Shown one piece after another: positions 26,124 through 34,504 of a stretch of 64,000 bases of DNA. The stretch comes from Halomonas sp. I5-271120 (GTDB taxonomy: Bacteria > Pseudomonadota > Gammaproteobacteria > Pseudomonadales > Halomonadaceae). Location: NCBI RefSeq assembly GCF_030553075.1, contig NZ_CP130701.1:1364001-1428000 (forward strand), in the 5' to 3' direction. Position numbers and translations under genes: made by a program. Below the pieces are notes generated by a model. That model did no database searches. It was not told where the DNA came from and worked only from the letters and a program-made list of their open reading frames with translations. Every line of letters begins with the position of its first letter. Within the stretch, counting starts at the first letter, position 1.

Positions 26124-26734
26124 ACGCTGCCCGGAAGATGCCGCAGTCCGTTCAGCAGGGTCGCAAGCAGCTGGTCGATCAGCTCACCGACCTCCAGCGG
26201 CTGCCCCTGCCAGTAGCCCAGCCGCTCGTTGAGGCCAAGCTGCACCAGGCCGTGGACGCTGCCCCACAAGGTACGCGCCAGGCGACGGGATTCCAGGTCA
26301 TCGATCGCCGGCTGGAACTCCTTTAGGGTGGCTTCAACCCGCACGAACAGCGCCTCGATCATGTCGTTCTGACGCTGATCGAGTTCACCCTCCTGTGCCA
26401 GCGGGTAATCGAACAGCAGCTGCCAGCGAAAAGGCGCCGCCTTGGCGAAATGCCAGTAGGCCGTGGCCAGGCCGGTTAGCCGTGCCTGGGGACCGCCGTC
26501 ATCAAGTCCCTCGATGGCACCGCGCAGATGAGCCAGGGTCTCGATATTGACGTGCTGCAGGAGGTTGTTGAAGCTGCCGTAGAGCTTCAGCAGGGTGCTG
26601 GGAGCACAGCCGACCTCGCGGGCCAGCGCTCGCAGCGACAGCGTATGTACGGGGTGCTCTTTGAGCCAGGCATCGCAAGCTGCCATGACCTGAGCATGCA
26701 ACGCCTCGGGCGCGTGCTGTCTGGGACGTGCCAT
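26120..26734 (-). CDS. TetR family transcriptional regulator
   Basis: A 204-residue repressor with an N-terminal HTH (LSLRALAREVGCAPSTLLKLYGSFNNLLQHVN) and an all-helical ligand/dimer domain resembling the TetR_C WHG type (ATAYWHFAKAAPFRWQLLFDY; LWGSVHGLVQLGL). The stop overlaps the GTG of the MFS-acyltransferase gene by 3 nt, so it most likely controls that gene and itself, perhaps in response to lipids. A palindrome at 26775-26787 is a candidate operator. Confidence 0.9.
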   Translation of the reverse strand: MARPRQHAPEALHAQVMAACDAWLKEHPVHTLSLRALAREVGCAPSTLLKLYGSFNNLLQHVNIETLAHLRGAIEGLDDGGPQARLTGLATAYWHFAKAAPFRWQLLFDYPLAQEGELDQRQNDMIEALFVRVEATLKEFQPAIDDLESRRLARTLWGSVHGLVQLGLNERLGYWQGQPLEVGELIDQLLATLLNGLRHLPGSV

Positions 26735-26774
26735 TGCATCCTCGCAGGTACGCTGAACGGCTAGGGGGTCTAAA

Positions 26775-26787
26775 GCGACAGTGTCGC
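26775..26787. promoter_or_regulatory. Candidate TetR operator palindrome
   Basis: GCGACAGTGTCGC is a perfect 13-bp palindrome with a central G, 41 nt upstream of the TetR start codon. The position suits autoregulation. It has not been linked to this regulator by anything other than location. Confidence 0.4.
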
Positions 26788-26955
26788 ATATCTCGAACAG
26801 CGTTTTATATCAGCATACCGCCCCATCATACAAACACAACCTCGACAGTGGGACGGCCTGCATGCTTTGCAGCGCCCGGGCTCTTGGGTACCCTGAGCCA
26901 CCGCGCGCCCCGCGTTGACGTGCCAAATACGCGCCAAGAAGACACTGGAGAGCCC

Positions 26956-27642
26956 ATGGCCGGTCGCCTGCATATTGCGCCACTTGACCTGCCCCGACTG
27001 CTGCCCGAGCTCACGACCGACGAGCCGCTGCTAACCGGCGCCAACCTGGCGCCCCGCCAGGGGCTGTCGATGATCCGCCTCGATGCCGGCCGGCCGCACC
27101 TGCGCCGGGCCTTCTGGGGGCTGACCCCGCCGTGGCTCAAGGTGCTCGACCACGCCCCCCATTGCGCCCGCGCGGAAAGCCTCGATGAGCGCAAGATGTT
27201 TGCCGAAGCCTTCGCCGCCCGTCGCTGCCTGGTCCCGGTCAGCGGCGTCTATGTGTGGCGCGCCATGCCACGCGGCAAACAGCCCTACCTGGTGACCCGC
27301 GTCGATCGCGGCCCCCTGCTGCTGGCCGGCCTGTGGGCGCGCTATCACACCACCCTGAGCGCCTTTCACGACTCAATGGCACTGATCACCGTGGCGGCGC
27401 CGCCACTATTAGCGCCGCTCAGCGACCGCCTGCCGGCGGTGATCGATGCCGACCGGGCAACGGCCTGGCTCGACCCGGCCATCCCACTCGACGAGGCCCG
27501 CGCCATGCTGAATCCCGCATCCAGGGAACTGTTGGGCGCTTTTCCGGTATCAAGACGAGTGAATCACCCGCTGAACCAGGAATGGGCCTGTGGCCACCCT
27601 ACCGGCCCCATGCTGCGATGGCAGCCCGCACAGGAGTCATGA
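26956..27642 (+). CDS. SRAP-fold protein lacking all catalytic residues
   Basis: A 228-residue protein of the SOS-response-associated peptidase (YedK/HMCES) fold, whose active members crosslink through Cys2 to abasic sites in ssDNA. The fold is recognised from MxGR at the N-terminus, ANLAPRQ, FWGLTPPW, ARAESLDERKMF, RRCLVPVSGVYVWR, the DRLP strand and FPVSRRVN. The key residues are changed: Cys2 is Ala2, the Asn of NAR is Cys70, the Glu of the FxEW motif is Val100, and the His of the HDR motif is Ser156. The start is firm (GGAGAG before ATG). It overlaps the M16 protease gene by 1 nt. It looks like a pseudoenzyme that may still bind DNA. Confidence 0.85.
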   Translation: MAGRLHIAPLDLPRLLPELTTDEPLLTGANLAPRQGLSMIRLDAGRPHLRRAFWGLTPPWLKVLDHAPHCARAESLDERKMFAEAFAARRCLVPVSGVYVWRAMPRGKQPYLVTRVDRGPLLLAGLWARYHTTLSAFHDSMALITVAAPPLLAPLSDRLPAVIDADRATAWLDPAIPLDEARAMLNPASRELLGAFPVSRRVNHPLNQEWACGHPTGPMLRWQPAQES

Positions 27643-30542
27643 TGACCGCCACCACCCGCCTTGCCACACCTCGCCGCTACCGCGACAGGCTGGCACGCCT
27701 GGCCCTTGGCAGCGCCTTGCTGATGACCCTCATCGCACCGGCGCTGGCCAGTGCTTCGGCGACCCCCGACATGTCGCCCCAGGCCTCACAAGAAGCGCTG
27801 TCTAAGGCTGACGCCACCACGCTGAAAACCAGCCCCAACGACAGCCGCGACTATCGCCTGCTGACCCTCGATAACGGCCTGACCGTTCTGCTGGTCAGCG
27901 ACAGTGAGGCCGACAAGGCCGCCGCCTCGATGAACATCGACGTAGGCAGCTCAAACGACCCCGAGGATCTCGCTGGCCTTGCCCATTTCCTCGAGCACAT
28001 GCTGTTCCTGGGCACCGACGCCTACCCGGCCGCCGACGCCTACCAGTCGTTCATCAATCAGCATGGCGGCAATCACAACGCTTTCACGGCAAGTCAGGAT
28101 ACCAACTACTTCTTCGACATCGAGCCCGACGCCCTGTCCGGCGCCCTGGGTCGTTTCAGCCAGTTCTTCATCGCGCCCCGCTTCAACGCCGACAAACTGG
28201 AGAGCGAGCGCAACGTGGTGCATTCTGAATATCAGGCGCGGCTGCGTGATGACGGACGCCGCGAGAATGATGCACTCGACCAGGTGCTCAACCCCGACAA
28301 CCCGACCACCGGTTTCTCGGTGGGCAGCCGCGCCACCCTGACCCTGCCCGAAGACGCCGAGACGCCGCTTAGGCAGCGAGTCATCGAGTTCTTCAAGGCC
28401 CACTACGGCGCCGGCGTCATGCACCTGGCGCTGGTGGCACCCCAGCCGCTGGATGATCTGGAGGCCTTGGTCCGCGAGCGCTTCGCGGCGATTCCCAACC
28501 GCGGTCTTAGCCGCGCCAAGGTCGACGCACCTCTGGTGCGCCCCGATAGCCTGCCGCTGTCCCTCGAGGTCGCTTCGCTGCGGGACGAGCGCCAGCTGCG
28601 CTTCTACTTCCCGGTACCCGACCCCGAGCCCTTCTATGCCACCAAGCCCGCCTCTTACATTGCCAACCTGCTTGGCCATGAGGGACAGGGCAGCCTGCTC
28701 GAGCAGTTGCGCGAAGCAGGGCTCGCCGACGGCCTGTCGGCAGGCGTCGGCCGCGGCGATGGAACGCATGCCCTGTTTACCGTCGGCATCAGCCTGACGC
28801 CCGAGGGTGCCCGACAGATACCGCGGATTCAGGAAAGCCTGTTCGCCGCCATCGACAGGATTCGTCAGCAAGGGCTCGACCCCTGGCGCTATCAGGAACA
28901 GGCCCGTCTTGCCGAGCAGGAATTCCGCTTCCAGCAGCACGGTGACCCTCAGCATGACGCCACGCGTCTGGCCATGAACCTGGCGCACTACCCGAGCCGT
29001 GACGCCCAGTTCGCTCCCTATCGCATGGACGGCTTCGACGAGGCCCGCATCAAGGACTACCTGGCGGCCCTGACACCGGACAATCTGCTGAGGGTCTACC
29101 GCGCCCCCGATGTCGAGGGCACGGCCACCTCGCCCTGGTTCGATGCCCCCTATCGCATCGATCAGGCCCCGGACTGGGCGAGTGCCTCGCCCATCGGCGA
29201 ACTGTCACTGCCCGAACCCAATCCCTATATCGCCAAGGACCTGAGCCTGGGCGACGTTGAGAACGCAGCGCCCAAGCGCCTGCTAAAGACTCAGGGCGCC
29301 GAGGTCTGGCACCAGGCCAACGTCGACTTCGACACCCCCAAGGTGGAGTGGCGTTTTAGCCTGCAGCACCCGGCGGCGGCTGCCAATGCCCGCGATGCGG
29401 CTCTGACCCGGCTGCTCGCCGGCTGGCTCAACGACAGCCTCAACGAGACGCTCTACCCGGCAAGGCTGGCCGGCCATCAGTTCAATGCCTATGCCCATGC
29501 CCGCGGCATGACCCTGGCCTTCTCCGGCTGGCGCGATCGCCAGCCCCGCCTGATTGAGCGAGTGCTCACTCAACTGACGCAGGGCGAGATCACCGAAGAC
29601 AGCGTCGAGAGAGTGCGTCACCAGCTCGAACGCGAGTGGCGCAATGCCCCCGAGGCAGCGCTCTATCAGCAAGCCAACCGCGCCCTCGGCGAGGCGCTGC
29701 TGCGCCCGCAATGGCCCGCGGCAACCCTGCTCGACGCCATTGACGACCTGGACGCCGAGGCGCTGCGCGACTATCGCGACAGCTACCTCGGTGCGCTGCA
29801 TCTCGAGGCCATGGCGGTGGGCGACCTGTCGGCCGAGACCGCGCGAGCCACCGGCGAATCGGTCATCACCATCCTGGCACCGACGCTGGATGCCAAGGCC
29901 GTGCCTGACCTCGAACCGCTGGATATCTCCAGTGCCCTGCCCAACCTGCATCCCCACAGCACCCGTCAGGACTCTCTGGTGCTGCGCTATCTGCAGGGCC
30001 AGAACCGCACCCTGGACGAACAGGCACGCCTGGCGGTGCTCGGCCAGCTAATCTCCACGCCCTTCTACACCCGGCTGCGCACCGAGCAACAGCTCGGCTA
30101 CATCGTCAGCGCCAGCTACATGCCGCTGCTCGAAGCGCCGGGCATGAGCCTGCTGGTGCAGTCACCGGATACCGACAGCGAGATGATCGGCCAGCGCATC
30201 ACGGCTTTCCTCGACGAGTTCGACCAGACCCTCGCCGATCTCGACGATGCCACCCTGGCCCCCTACCGGCAGGCCGTGCATGACAGCCTGCTGGAGCGCG
30301 ACACCTCGCTGGGTGCGCTCGCCAATCGGCAATGGCAGGCGCTGGCACGCGACGATATCGGCTTTGACCAGCGCGAGCGCCTCGCAGAAAGGGTATCGGC
30401 GATCACGCCGGCCGCATTGCGTGAGGCCTGGGCCGAACTGCGCAAGGCGCCGGCCGCCAACATCACCTTCGATCCCGGCGACAGCCCCAGCGACCTGCTG
30501 GCACTGACGGCCGACCTGAGGCCGCTACCCGACGCCAACTGA
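27642..30542 (+). CDS. M16 family metalloprotease, pitrilysin/insulysin type
   Basis: A 966-residue zinc protease of the size of E. coli protease III (PtrA). It has a hydrophobic N-terminal signal (ALGSALLMTLIAPALASA), so it is probably periplasmic. The inverted zinc motif HxxEH is in GLAHFLEHMLFLGTDAYP, with the downstream Glu in ESERNVVHSEYQ. The middle and C-terminal M16 domains follow (TEQQLGYIVSASY is the conserved substrate-binding segment). I chose the second of two ATGs (27642), which has AGGAG at five bases. It is translationally linked to the SRAP gene (TGATG) and ended by a strong terminator. Confidence 0.93.
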   Translation: MTATTRLATPRRYRDRLARLALGSALLMTLIAPALASASATPDMSPQASQEALSKADATTLKTSPNDSRDYRLLTLDNGLTVLLVSDSEADKAAASMNIDVGSSNDPEDLAGLAHFLEHMLFLGTDAYPAADAYQSFINQHGGNHNAFTASQDTNYFFDIEPDALSGALGRFSQFFIAPRFNADKLESERNVVHSEYQARLRDDGRRENDALDQVLNPDNPTTGFSVGSRATLTLPEDAETPLRQRVIEFFKAHYGAGVMHLALVAPQPLDDLEALVRERFAAIPNRGLSRAKVDAPLVRPDSLPLSLEVASLRDERQLRFYFPVPDPEPFYATKPASYIANLLGHEGQGSLLEQLREAGLADGLSAGVGRGDGTHALFTVGISLTPEGARQIPRIQESLFAAIDRIRQQGLDPWRYQEQARLAEQEFRFQQHGDPQHDATRLAMNLAHYPSRDAQFAPYRMDGFDEARIKDYLAALTPDNLLRVYRAPDVEGTATSPWFDAPYRIDQAPDWASASPIGELSLPEPNPYIAKDLSLGDVENAAPKRLLKTQGAEVWHQANVDFDTPKVEWRFSLQHPAAAANARDAALTRLLAGWLNDSLNETLYPARLAGHQFNAYAHARGMTLAFSGWRDRQPRLIERVLTQLTQGEITEDSVERVRHQLEREWRNAPEAALYQQANRALGEALLRPQWPAATLLDAIDDLDAEALRDYRDSYLGALHLEAMAVGDLSAETARATGESVITILAPTLDAKAVPDLEPLDISSALPNLHPHSTRQDSLVLRYLQGQNRTLDEQARLAVLGQLISTPFYTRLRTEQQLGYIVSASYMPLLEAPGMSLLVQSPDTDSEMIGQRITAFLDEFDQTLADLDDATLAPYRQAVHDSLLERDTSLGALANRQWQALARDDIGFDQRERLAERVSAITPAALREAWAELRKAPAANITFDPGDSPSDLLALTADLRPLPDAN

Positions 30543-30633
30543 CCTCACGCTCCACGCTGTCCGCGGCGCCGTTTCTCAGCGCCGCGGCAAGCGTCCGACT
30601 GACACCAGATGCCGACAGGACGATGCCTAACAC

Positions 30634-30677
30634 GACGACGCCCGGACCTTTTCATGGATCCGGGCGTCGTCATTTTG
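30634..30677 (+). terminator. Rho-independent terminator after the M16 protease gene
   Basis: A perfect 13-bp stem GACGACGCCCGGA/TCCGGGCGTCGTC with a 12-nt loop, followed by ATTTTG on the plus strand. Confidence 0.8.
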
Positions 30678-30753
30678 ATGCGGCGCTGTGGTGCGTCGTC
30701 GTTACCGTTGCGCAATAGCGGAGGCTTGGGCGGCGGTAAGGCTTTTTAGCGGC

Positions 30754-32247
30754 TCAGGCGCCGAAGGCCTGAGCCGGCATGATCGCTTCGACATGCATCA
30801 CCAGTTCCTCGAGGACCTGGCGCTCGCCGTCCTCAAGGCTGACCTGATTCAGGCGCTCGATTTCCCGGGCGAAGCTCTGCAGGGTCAGGCCGCCCAGGCT
30901 CGCATCGTTCATGCGCGACCAGCGATAGGCATCCCACTGGGTCTGTTCTTCGCCTTCCAGGGTGTCGGGATAGCTGCGTGCCCGGAAGCGGAACAGCATT
31001 TCCTCGAGGCGCGGATCCTGAAAGGCGAAGCTGGCGCCGACCAGATCCCAGGGGTCCGAGTCCCGCACCCGCTGCATCTGTTGGCGATCCGCCGGCGAGA
31101 AGAAACCGCCGGAGTAGAGCATCAGGTCCGGGTCCTGCGGGCCCTCGGGGGGCGGCTCGGCGAACACACCGGCAGCGCGGCTGGCTGCTTCGGGAGCGGC
31201 TGAAAGCTGCTTCCAGTGCTCGCGACAGGTCGGCAGATCGAGCCCCAGGCGTTCAACGATAGCGCCGTACTCGCCGCGGCGCTCGCCGCTTGTGTCCTTC
31301 AGATAGCTCACCGGCATCAGCACCGGACTCTTGTTGAGGTGAATCACCTTGAGCGGAATGCGGGTCTCCCCCTCGGCGAGATCATCGGCACCGACGAACA
31401 CCCGGGCGCGTATTTCCTCCACCGACAGCTCGAACAACGGCGTCGGGTCCATCGCCAGGTCGTAGACGATCACCCCGTTGGGGTTGCTGGGATGCTCGGC
31501 CAGCGGCATCACCAGGGCGCTGCAGGCGCGGCTCGCCGGGTAACGGCGCGAGATGTGCAGCAGCGGCTTGCGCGAGGCGATGTCCAGGCGCTTGGCGACC
31601 TCGCGCTTGCTGCGCAGCGCCAGCAGGTAGTCGAAGAGCCCCGGATTACAGGACTTGAGCAGTCGTGCCAGAGCGATGGTAGCGCGAACGTCGGCCAGGG
31701 CGTCGTGGGCGCCGGCATGCTCGATGCCGTTGGCGGCGGTCAGGTGCTCGAGCTTGAAGCTCGGTGCACCATCCTCGCGCTTGGGCCACTCGATGCCCTC
31801 GGGGCGCAGGGCATGGAAGGCACGCACCACGTCGATCAAATCCCAGCGCGAATTGCCGTTCTGCCACTCCCGGGCATAGGGATCCAGGAAATTGCGATAG
31901 AAGAGATGGCGGCTGACCTCATCATCGAAGCGCAGGCTGTTGTAGCCCAGGGCACAGGTGCCGGGCTCGCTCATGGCGTCGTTGATGATGCCGGCAAATT
32001 CGGCCTCGGGAACGCCACGGCGCTGGGCCTTCTGCGGCGTGATCCCGGTGATCAGGCAAGCCTGTGGGTGCGGCAGGTAATCGTCGGCGGGCTTGCAGTA
32101 GACCTCGATCGGCGCGCCGATCTCGTTGAAGTCGGCATCGGTACGGATCGCGGCGAACTGCGAGGGCCGATCCCGGCGTGGGTCGGCCCCGAAGGTTTCG
32201 TAGTCGTGCCACAGGAAGGTCCGCGGAGCGGCGGGGGACGGCGCCAT
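30754..32247 (-). CDS. sbcB: Exodeoxyribonuclease I
   Basis: A 3'-5' ssDNA exonuclease of recombination and mismatch repair. The 497 residues match the family length (E. coli 475). The DEDDh motifs are ExoI in FLWHDYETFGADP, ExoII in LGYNSLRFDDE and ExoIII in EHAGAHDALADVRATIALA. The SH3-like and C-terminal ExoI domains follow. The ATG at 32247 has GGAGAG upstream; a 14-codon upstream extension is open but unsupported. It is monocistronic and convergent with the protease gene. Confidence 0.96.
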   Translation of the reverse strand: MAPSPAAPRTFLWHDYETFGADPRRDRPSQFAAIRTDADFNEIGAPIEVYCKPADDYLPHPQACLITGITPQKAQRRGVPEAEFAGIINDAMSEPGTCALGYNSLRFDDEVSRHLFYRNFLDPYAREWQNGNSRWDLIDVVRAFHALRPEGIEWPKREDGAPSFKLEHLTAANGIEHAGAHDALADVRATIALARLLKSCNPGLFDYLLALRSKREVAKRLDIASRKPLLHISRRYPASRACSALVMPLAEHPSNPNGVIVYDLAMDPTPLFELSVEEIRARVFVGADDLAEGETRIPLKVIHLNKSPVLMPVSYLKDTSGERRGEYGAIVERLGLDLPTCREHWKQLSAAPEAASRAAGVFAEPPPEGPQDPDLMLYSGGFFSPADRQQMQRVRDSDPWDLVGASFAFQDPRLEEMLFRFRARSYPDTLEGEEQTQWDAYRWSRMNDASLGGLTLQSFAREIERLNQVSLEDGERQVLEELVMHVEAIMPAQAFGA

Positions 32248-32310
32248 GACAGGCTCTCCAGGCAGTCTAAATGACGCCCAGCCTAGCACAGTCCCCCGCG
32301 CGGCTCAGCC

Positions 32311-32376
32311 ACGTCATTCTGCCAAGCGATTCAGACAAGTCATTCGGCCGACACGTCATTCAGCCAAGCGACTCAG
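32311..32376. repeat. 24-nt direct repeat ending in the minE stop
   Basis: ACGTCATTCTGCCAAGCGAT and four more bases (32311-32334) recur with two changes at 32353-32376, 42 nt away. A partial copy (AGTCATTCGGCCGA) lies between. The second copy runs through the minE stop codon. This repeat makes up almost the whole sbcB-minE space. Confidence 0.7.
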
Positions 32377-32624
32377 TTTCGCGGCAGGGTCACGTTGAGC
32401 TCGAGCACCGAGCAATCCTCGTCGCGATCGAGGCTGATGTTGATGGCATCCTGCTCGACCTTCACGTAGCGGCGGATCACCTCCAGCAGCTCGCGCTCCA
32501 GCATCGGCATATAGTCCGGCTGGTCGCGCTGACCTCGCTGATGGGCGACGATAATCTGCAGCCGCTCCTTGGCGACCGACGCGGTCTTCTTGCGCTCACC
32601 TCTCAAGAAATCCAGCAGTTTCAC
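32373..32624 (-). CDS. minE: Cell division topological specificity factor MinE
   Basis: An 83-residue protein that drives pole-to-pole oscillation of MinD. The N-terminal membrane/MinD-binding segment is [20 protein letters not shown], and the C-terminal topological domain includes [13 protein letters not shown]. The start is a GTG overlapping the minD stop (GTGA). It is the last gene of minC-minD-minE. Confidence 0.96.
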   Translation of the reverse strand: MKLLDFLRGERKKTASVAKERLQIIVAHQRGQRDQPDYMPMLERELLEVIRRYVKVEQDAINISLDRDEDCSVLELNVTLPRN

Positions 32625-33439
32625 CGACGACCTCCCCCGAACACGCGGCTCAGCAGCCCTTTCTTCTGGTACTCGTGGAAACGCAGCGGCACTGTCTCAC
32701 CGAGCAACCGCGAAACGGTGTCGGTGTAGGCCTGGCCGGCATCGCTCTTCTGGTCGTGGGTGACCGGAATGCCCTGGTTGGACGCCCGCAGCACTGCCTC
32801 GGACTCGGGGATCAGACCGATCAGATCGATGGCCAGGATCTCGCAGATGTCGTCGAGGTTGAGCATGTCACCGCCGTCGACCCGGGACGGGTTGTAGCGG
32901 GTGATCAGCAGGTGCTCCTTGACCGGGTCGCGATTCTGCTCGGCGCGACGGGTCTTGGAGGACAGCAGGCCGAGAATGCGGTCGGAGTCACGCACCGAGG
33001 ACACCTCGGGGTTGGTCACCACCACCGCTTCGTCGGCGAAGTACATCGCCAGCTGGGCACCGCGCTCGATGCCGGCCGGCGAGTCGCAAATGATGAAGTC
33101 GAAGTCCTGAGTCAGGGCATCGAGGATCTTCTCGACGCCTTCGCTGGTCAGGGCATCCTTGTCGCGGGTCTGGGAGGCCGGAAGGATGTGCAGGTTTTCG
33201 ACGCGCTTATCGCGAATCATCGCCTGATTGAGTCCGGCGTCGCCCTGAATGACGTTGACTAGGTCATACACCACGCGGCGTTCGCAGCCCATGATCAGGT
33301 CAAGGTTGCGCAGGCCCACGTCGAAGTCGATCACCACTGTTTTATTACCGCGCAGCGCCAGCCCAGTAGCGATGGCGGCCGCACTGGTCGTCTTGCCAAC
33401 CCCACCCTTGCCGGAGGTCACTACAATGATCTTGGCCAA
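32621..33439 (-). CDS. minD: Septum site-determining ATPase MinD
   Basis: A membrane-binding ATPase that carries MinC and oscillates with MinE. The 272-residue chain has the deviant Walker [13 protein letters not shown] at the N-terminus, [13 protein letters not shown] (switch) and [11 protein letters not shown] (Walker B). The C-terminal amphipathic membrane helix is in [13 protein letters not shown]. The start is a TTG with AGGAAG six bases upstream. It sits between minC and minE. Confidence 0.97.
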   Translation of the reverse strand: MAKIIVVTSGKGGVGKTTSAAAIATGLALRGNKTVVIDFDVGLRNLDLIMGCERRVVYDLVNVIQGDAGLNQAMIRDKRVENLHILPASQTRDKDALTSEGVEKILDALTQDFDFIICDSPAGIERGAQLAMYFADEAVVVTNPEVSSVRDSDRILGLLSSKTRRAEQNRDPVKEHLLITRYNPSRVDGGDMLNLDDICEILAIDLIGLIPESEAVLRASNQGIPVTHDQKSDAGQAYTDTVSRLLGETVPLRFHEYQKKGLLSRVFGGGRR

Positions 33440-33482
33440 GATAAGCTTCCTGTTGCTAATGAGATAACGGAGCGTCGGACCC

Positions 33483-34226
33483 TCAGGTCAACGCGACGAT
33501 CGCCAGCTGATCCTCGCGCAAGCTGACCTGAACGGTGCTGCTCAGCAAGCGCGGGTCGATATCTTCCAATCGCTTGTAGTTGCCGGCCACCGACAGCAGC
33601 TCGGCGTGCAGTTCGCGACAGAAGATGGCGGCGTCATGATCGCCGTGGATGCCGGCCAGCGCCCGGCCCCGCAAGGCGCCGTAAACATGAATATTGCCTG
33701 CCGCCAGCACCTCGGCACCGGCATTGACCGCACCGATCACCACCAGATCCCCTTCCTGGGCACTTAACTGCTGGCCGGAACGGACGGTTCCGCGATAGAT
33801 GCGTCCCGCCGGGGTCGACTCGGTGCGCGCGGCGTCCTGTGCCGAAGCGGCATCGTCCGCCTCGCTTTCATTGGCCACGCTCTCGAGCGCGCGCGGGCGC
33901 ACCTCTTGGGGCGGGAACCAGCCAAGGCCTAGCGCCCAGGCGGACTGCTTGACCGGATCAGTCCCCCCGCGCACCGCAACCGGCAGCAGCTTGTTGGCAC
34001 GGCAGACCGCGCAGATGCGCTCTAGCGACAGATGCGGCTCATCGAGCCTCTCGACGCTGAGCACCACAGGCGTGTGCTGGAAGAAGGCCGGAGACTGGCT
34101 GAGTTTGCTTTCTAGCTGGTCACGGATGCGCTCGGGATCAGCGCTGGTCAACTCCATGACCGTCATGGGCAACATGCCACCCTTAAAGGTAAATGCCATG
34201 CTGGCCCTATCCATCTTGAGGCTCAT
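33483..34226 (-). CDS. minC: Septum site-determining protein MinC
   Basis: Inhibits FtsZ polymerisation away from mid-cell. It is 247 residues. The N-terminal FtsZ-inhibiting domain is about residues 5-105. A variable acidic linker (ESEADDAASAQDAART) leads to the C-terminal beta-helix that binds MinD (GTVRSGQQL, GDLVVIGAVNAGAEVLAAGNIHVYG). The ATG at 34226 has GGAG upstream, and the 28 codons before it are not family-like. It is the first gene of the min operon. The upstream 278 nt contain the divergent control region with the DUF349 gene. Confidence 0.95.
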   Translation of the reverse strand: MSLKMDRASMAFTFKGGMLPMTVMELTSADPERIRDQLESKLSQSPAFFQHTPVVLSVERLDEPHLSLERICAVCRANKLLPVAVRGGTDPVKQSAWALGLGWFPPQEVRPRALESVANESEADDAASAQDAARTESTPAGRIYRGTVRSGQQLSAQEGDLVVIGAVNAGAEVLAAGNIHVYGALRGRALAGIHGDHDAAIFCRELHAELLSVAGNYKRLEDIDPRLLSSTVQVSLREDQLAIVALT

Positions 34227-34504
34227 TGCCGGACTCCGCAGGGGGTGATGAAGGTTAAAGCTAAGCGAGGGATAGCGACCCTGCAACTGATCATAAGACC
34301 AAGAGGCCAAGCTGTCAGTGATTGTCTTGCCCGAGTTGTGCCTGACGAGCCTTTATTTACGCCTGGAAAGCAGTCCATTCAGCCGCCTGAGGAGCGATGC
34401 CTCCAAGACGGCGGGACTTTTCCGTCCCTTCGTCACATGCTTAGATGGAGAGTCACCGCCATGGCGCGGCACAGGTCGCGCCTATACAGGAACGCAACAT
34501 CATC

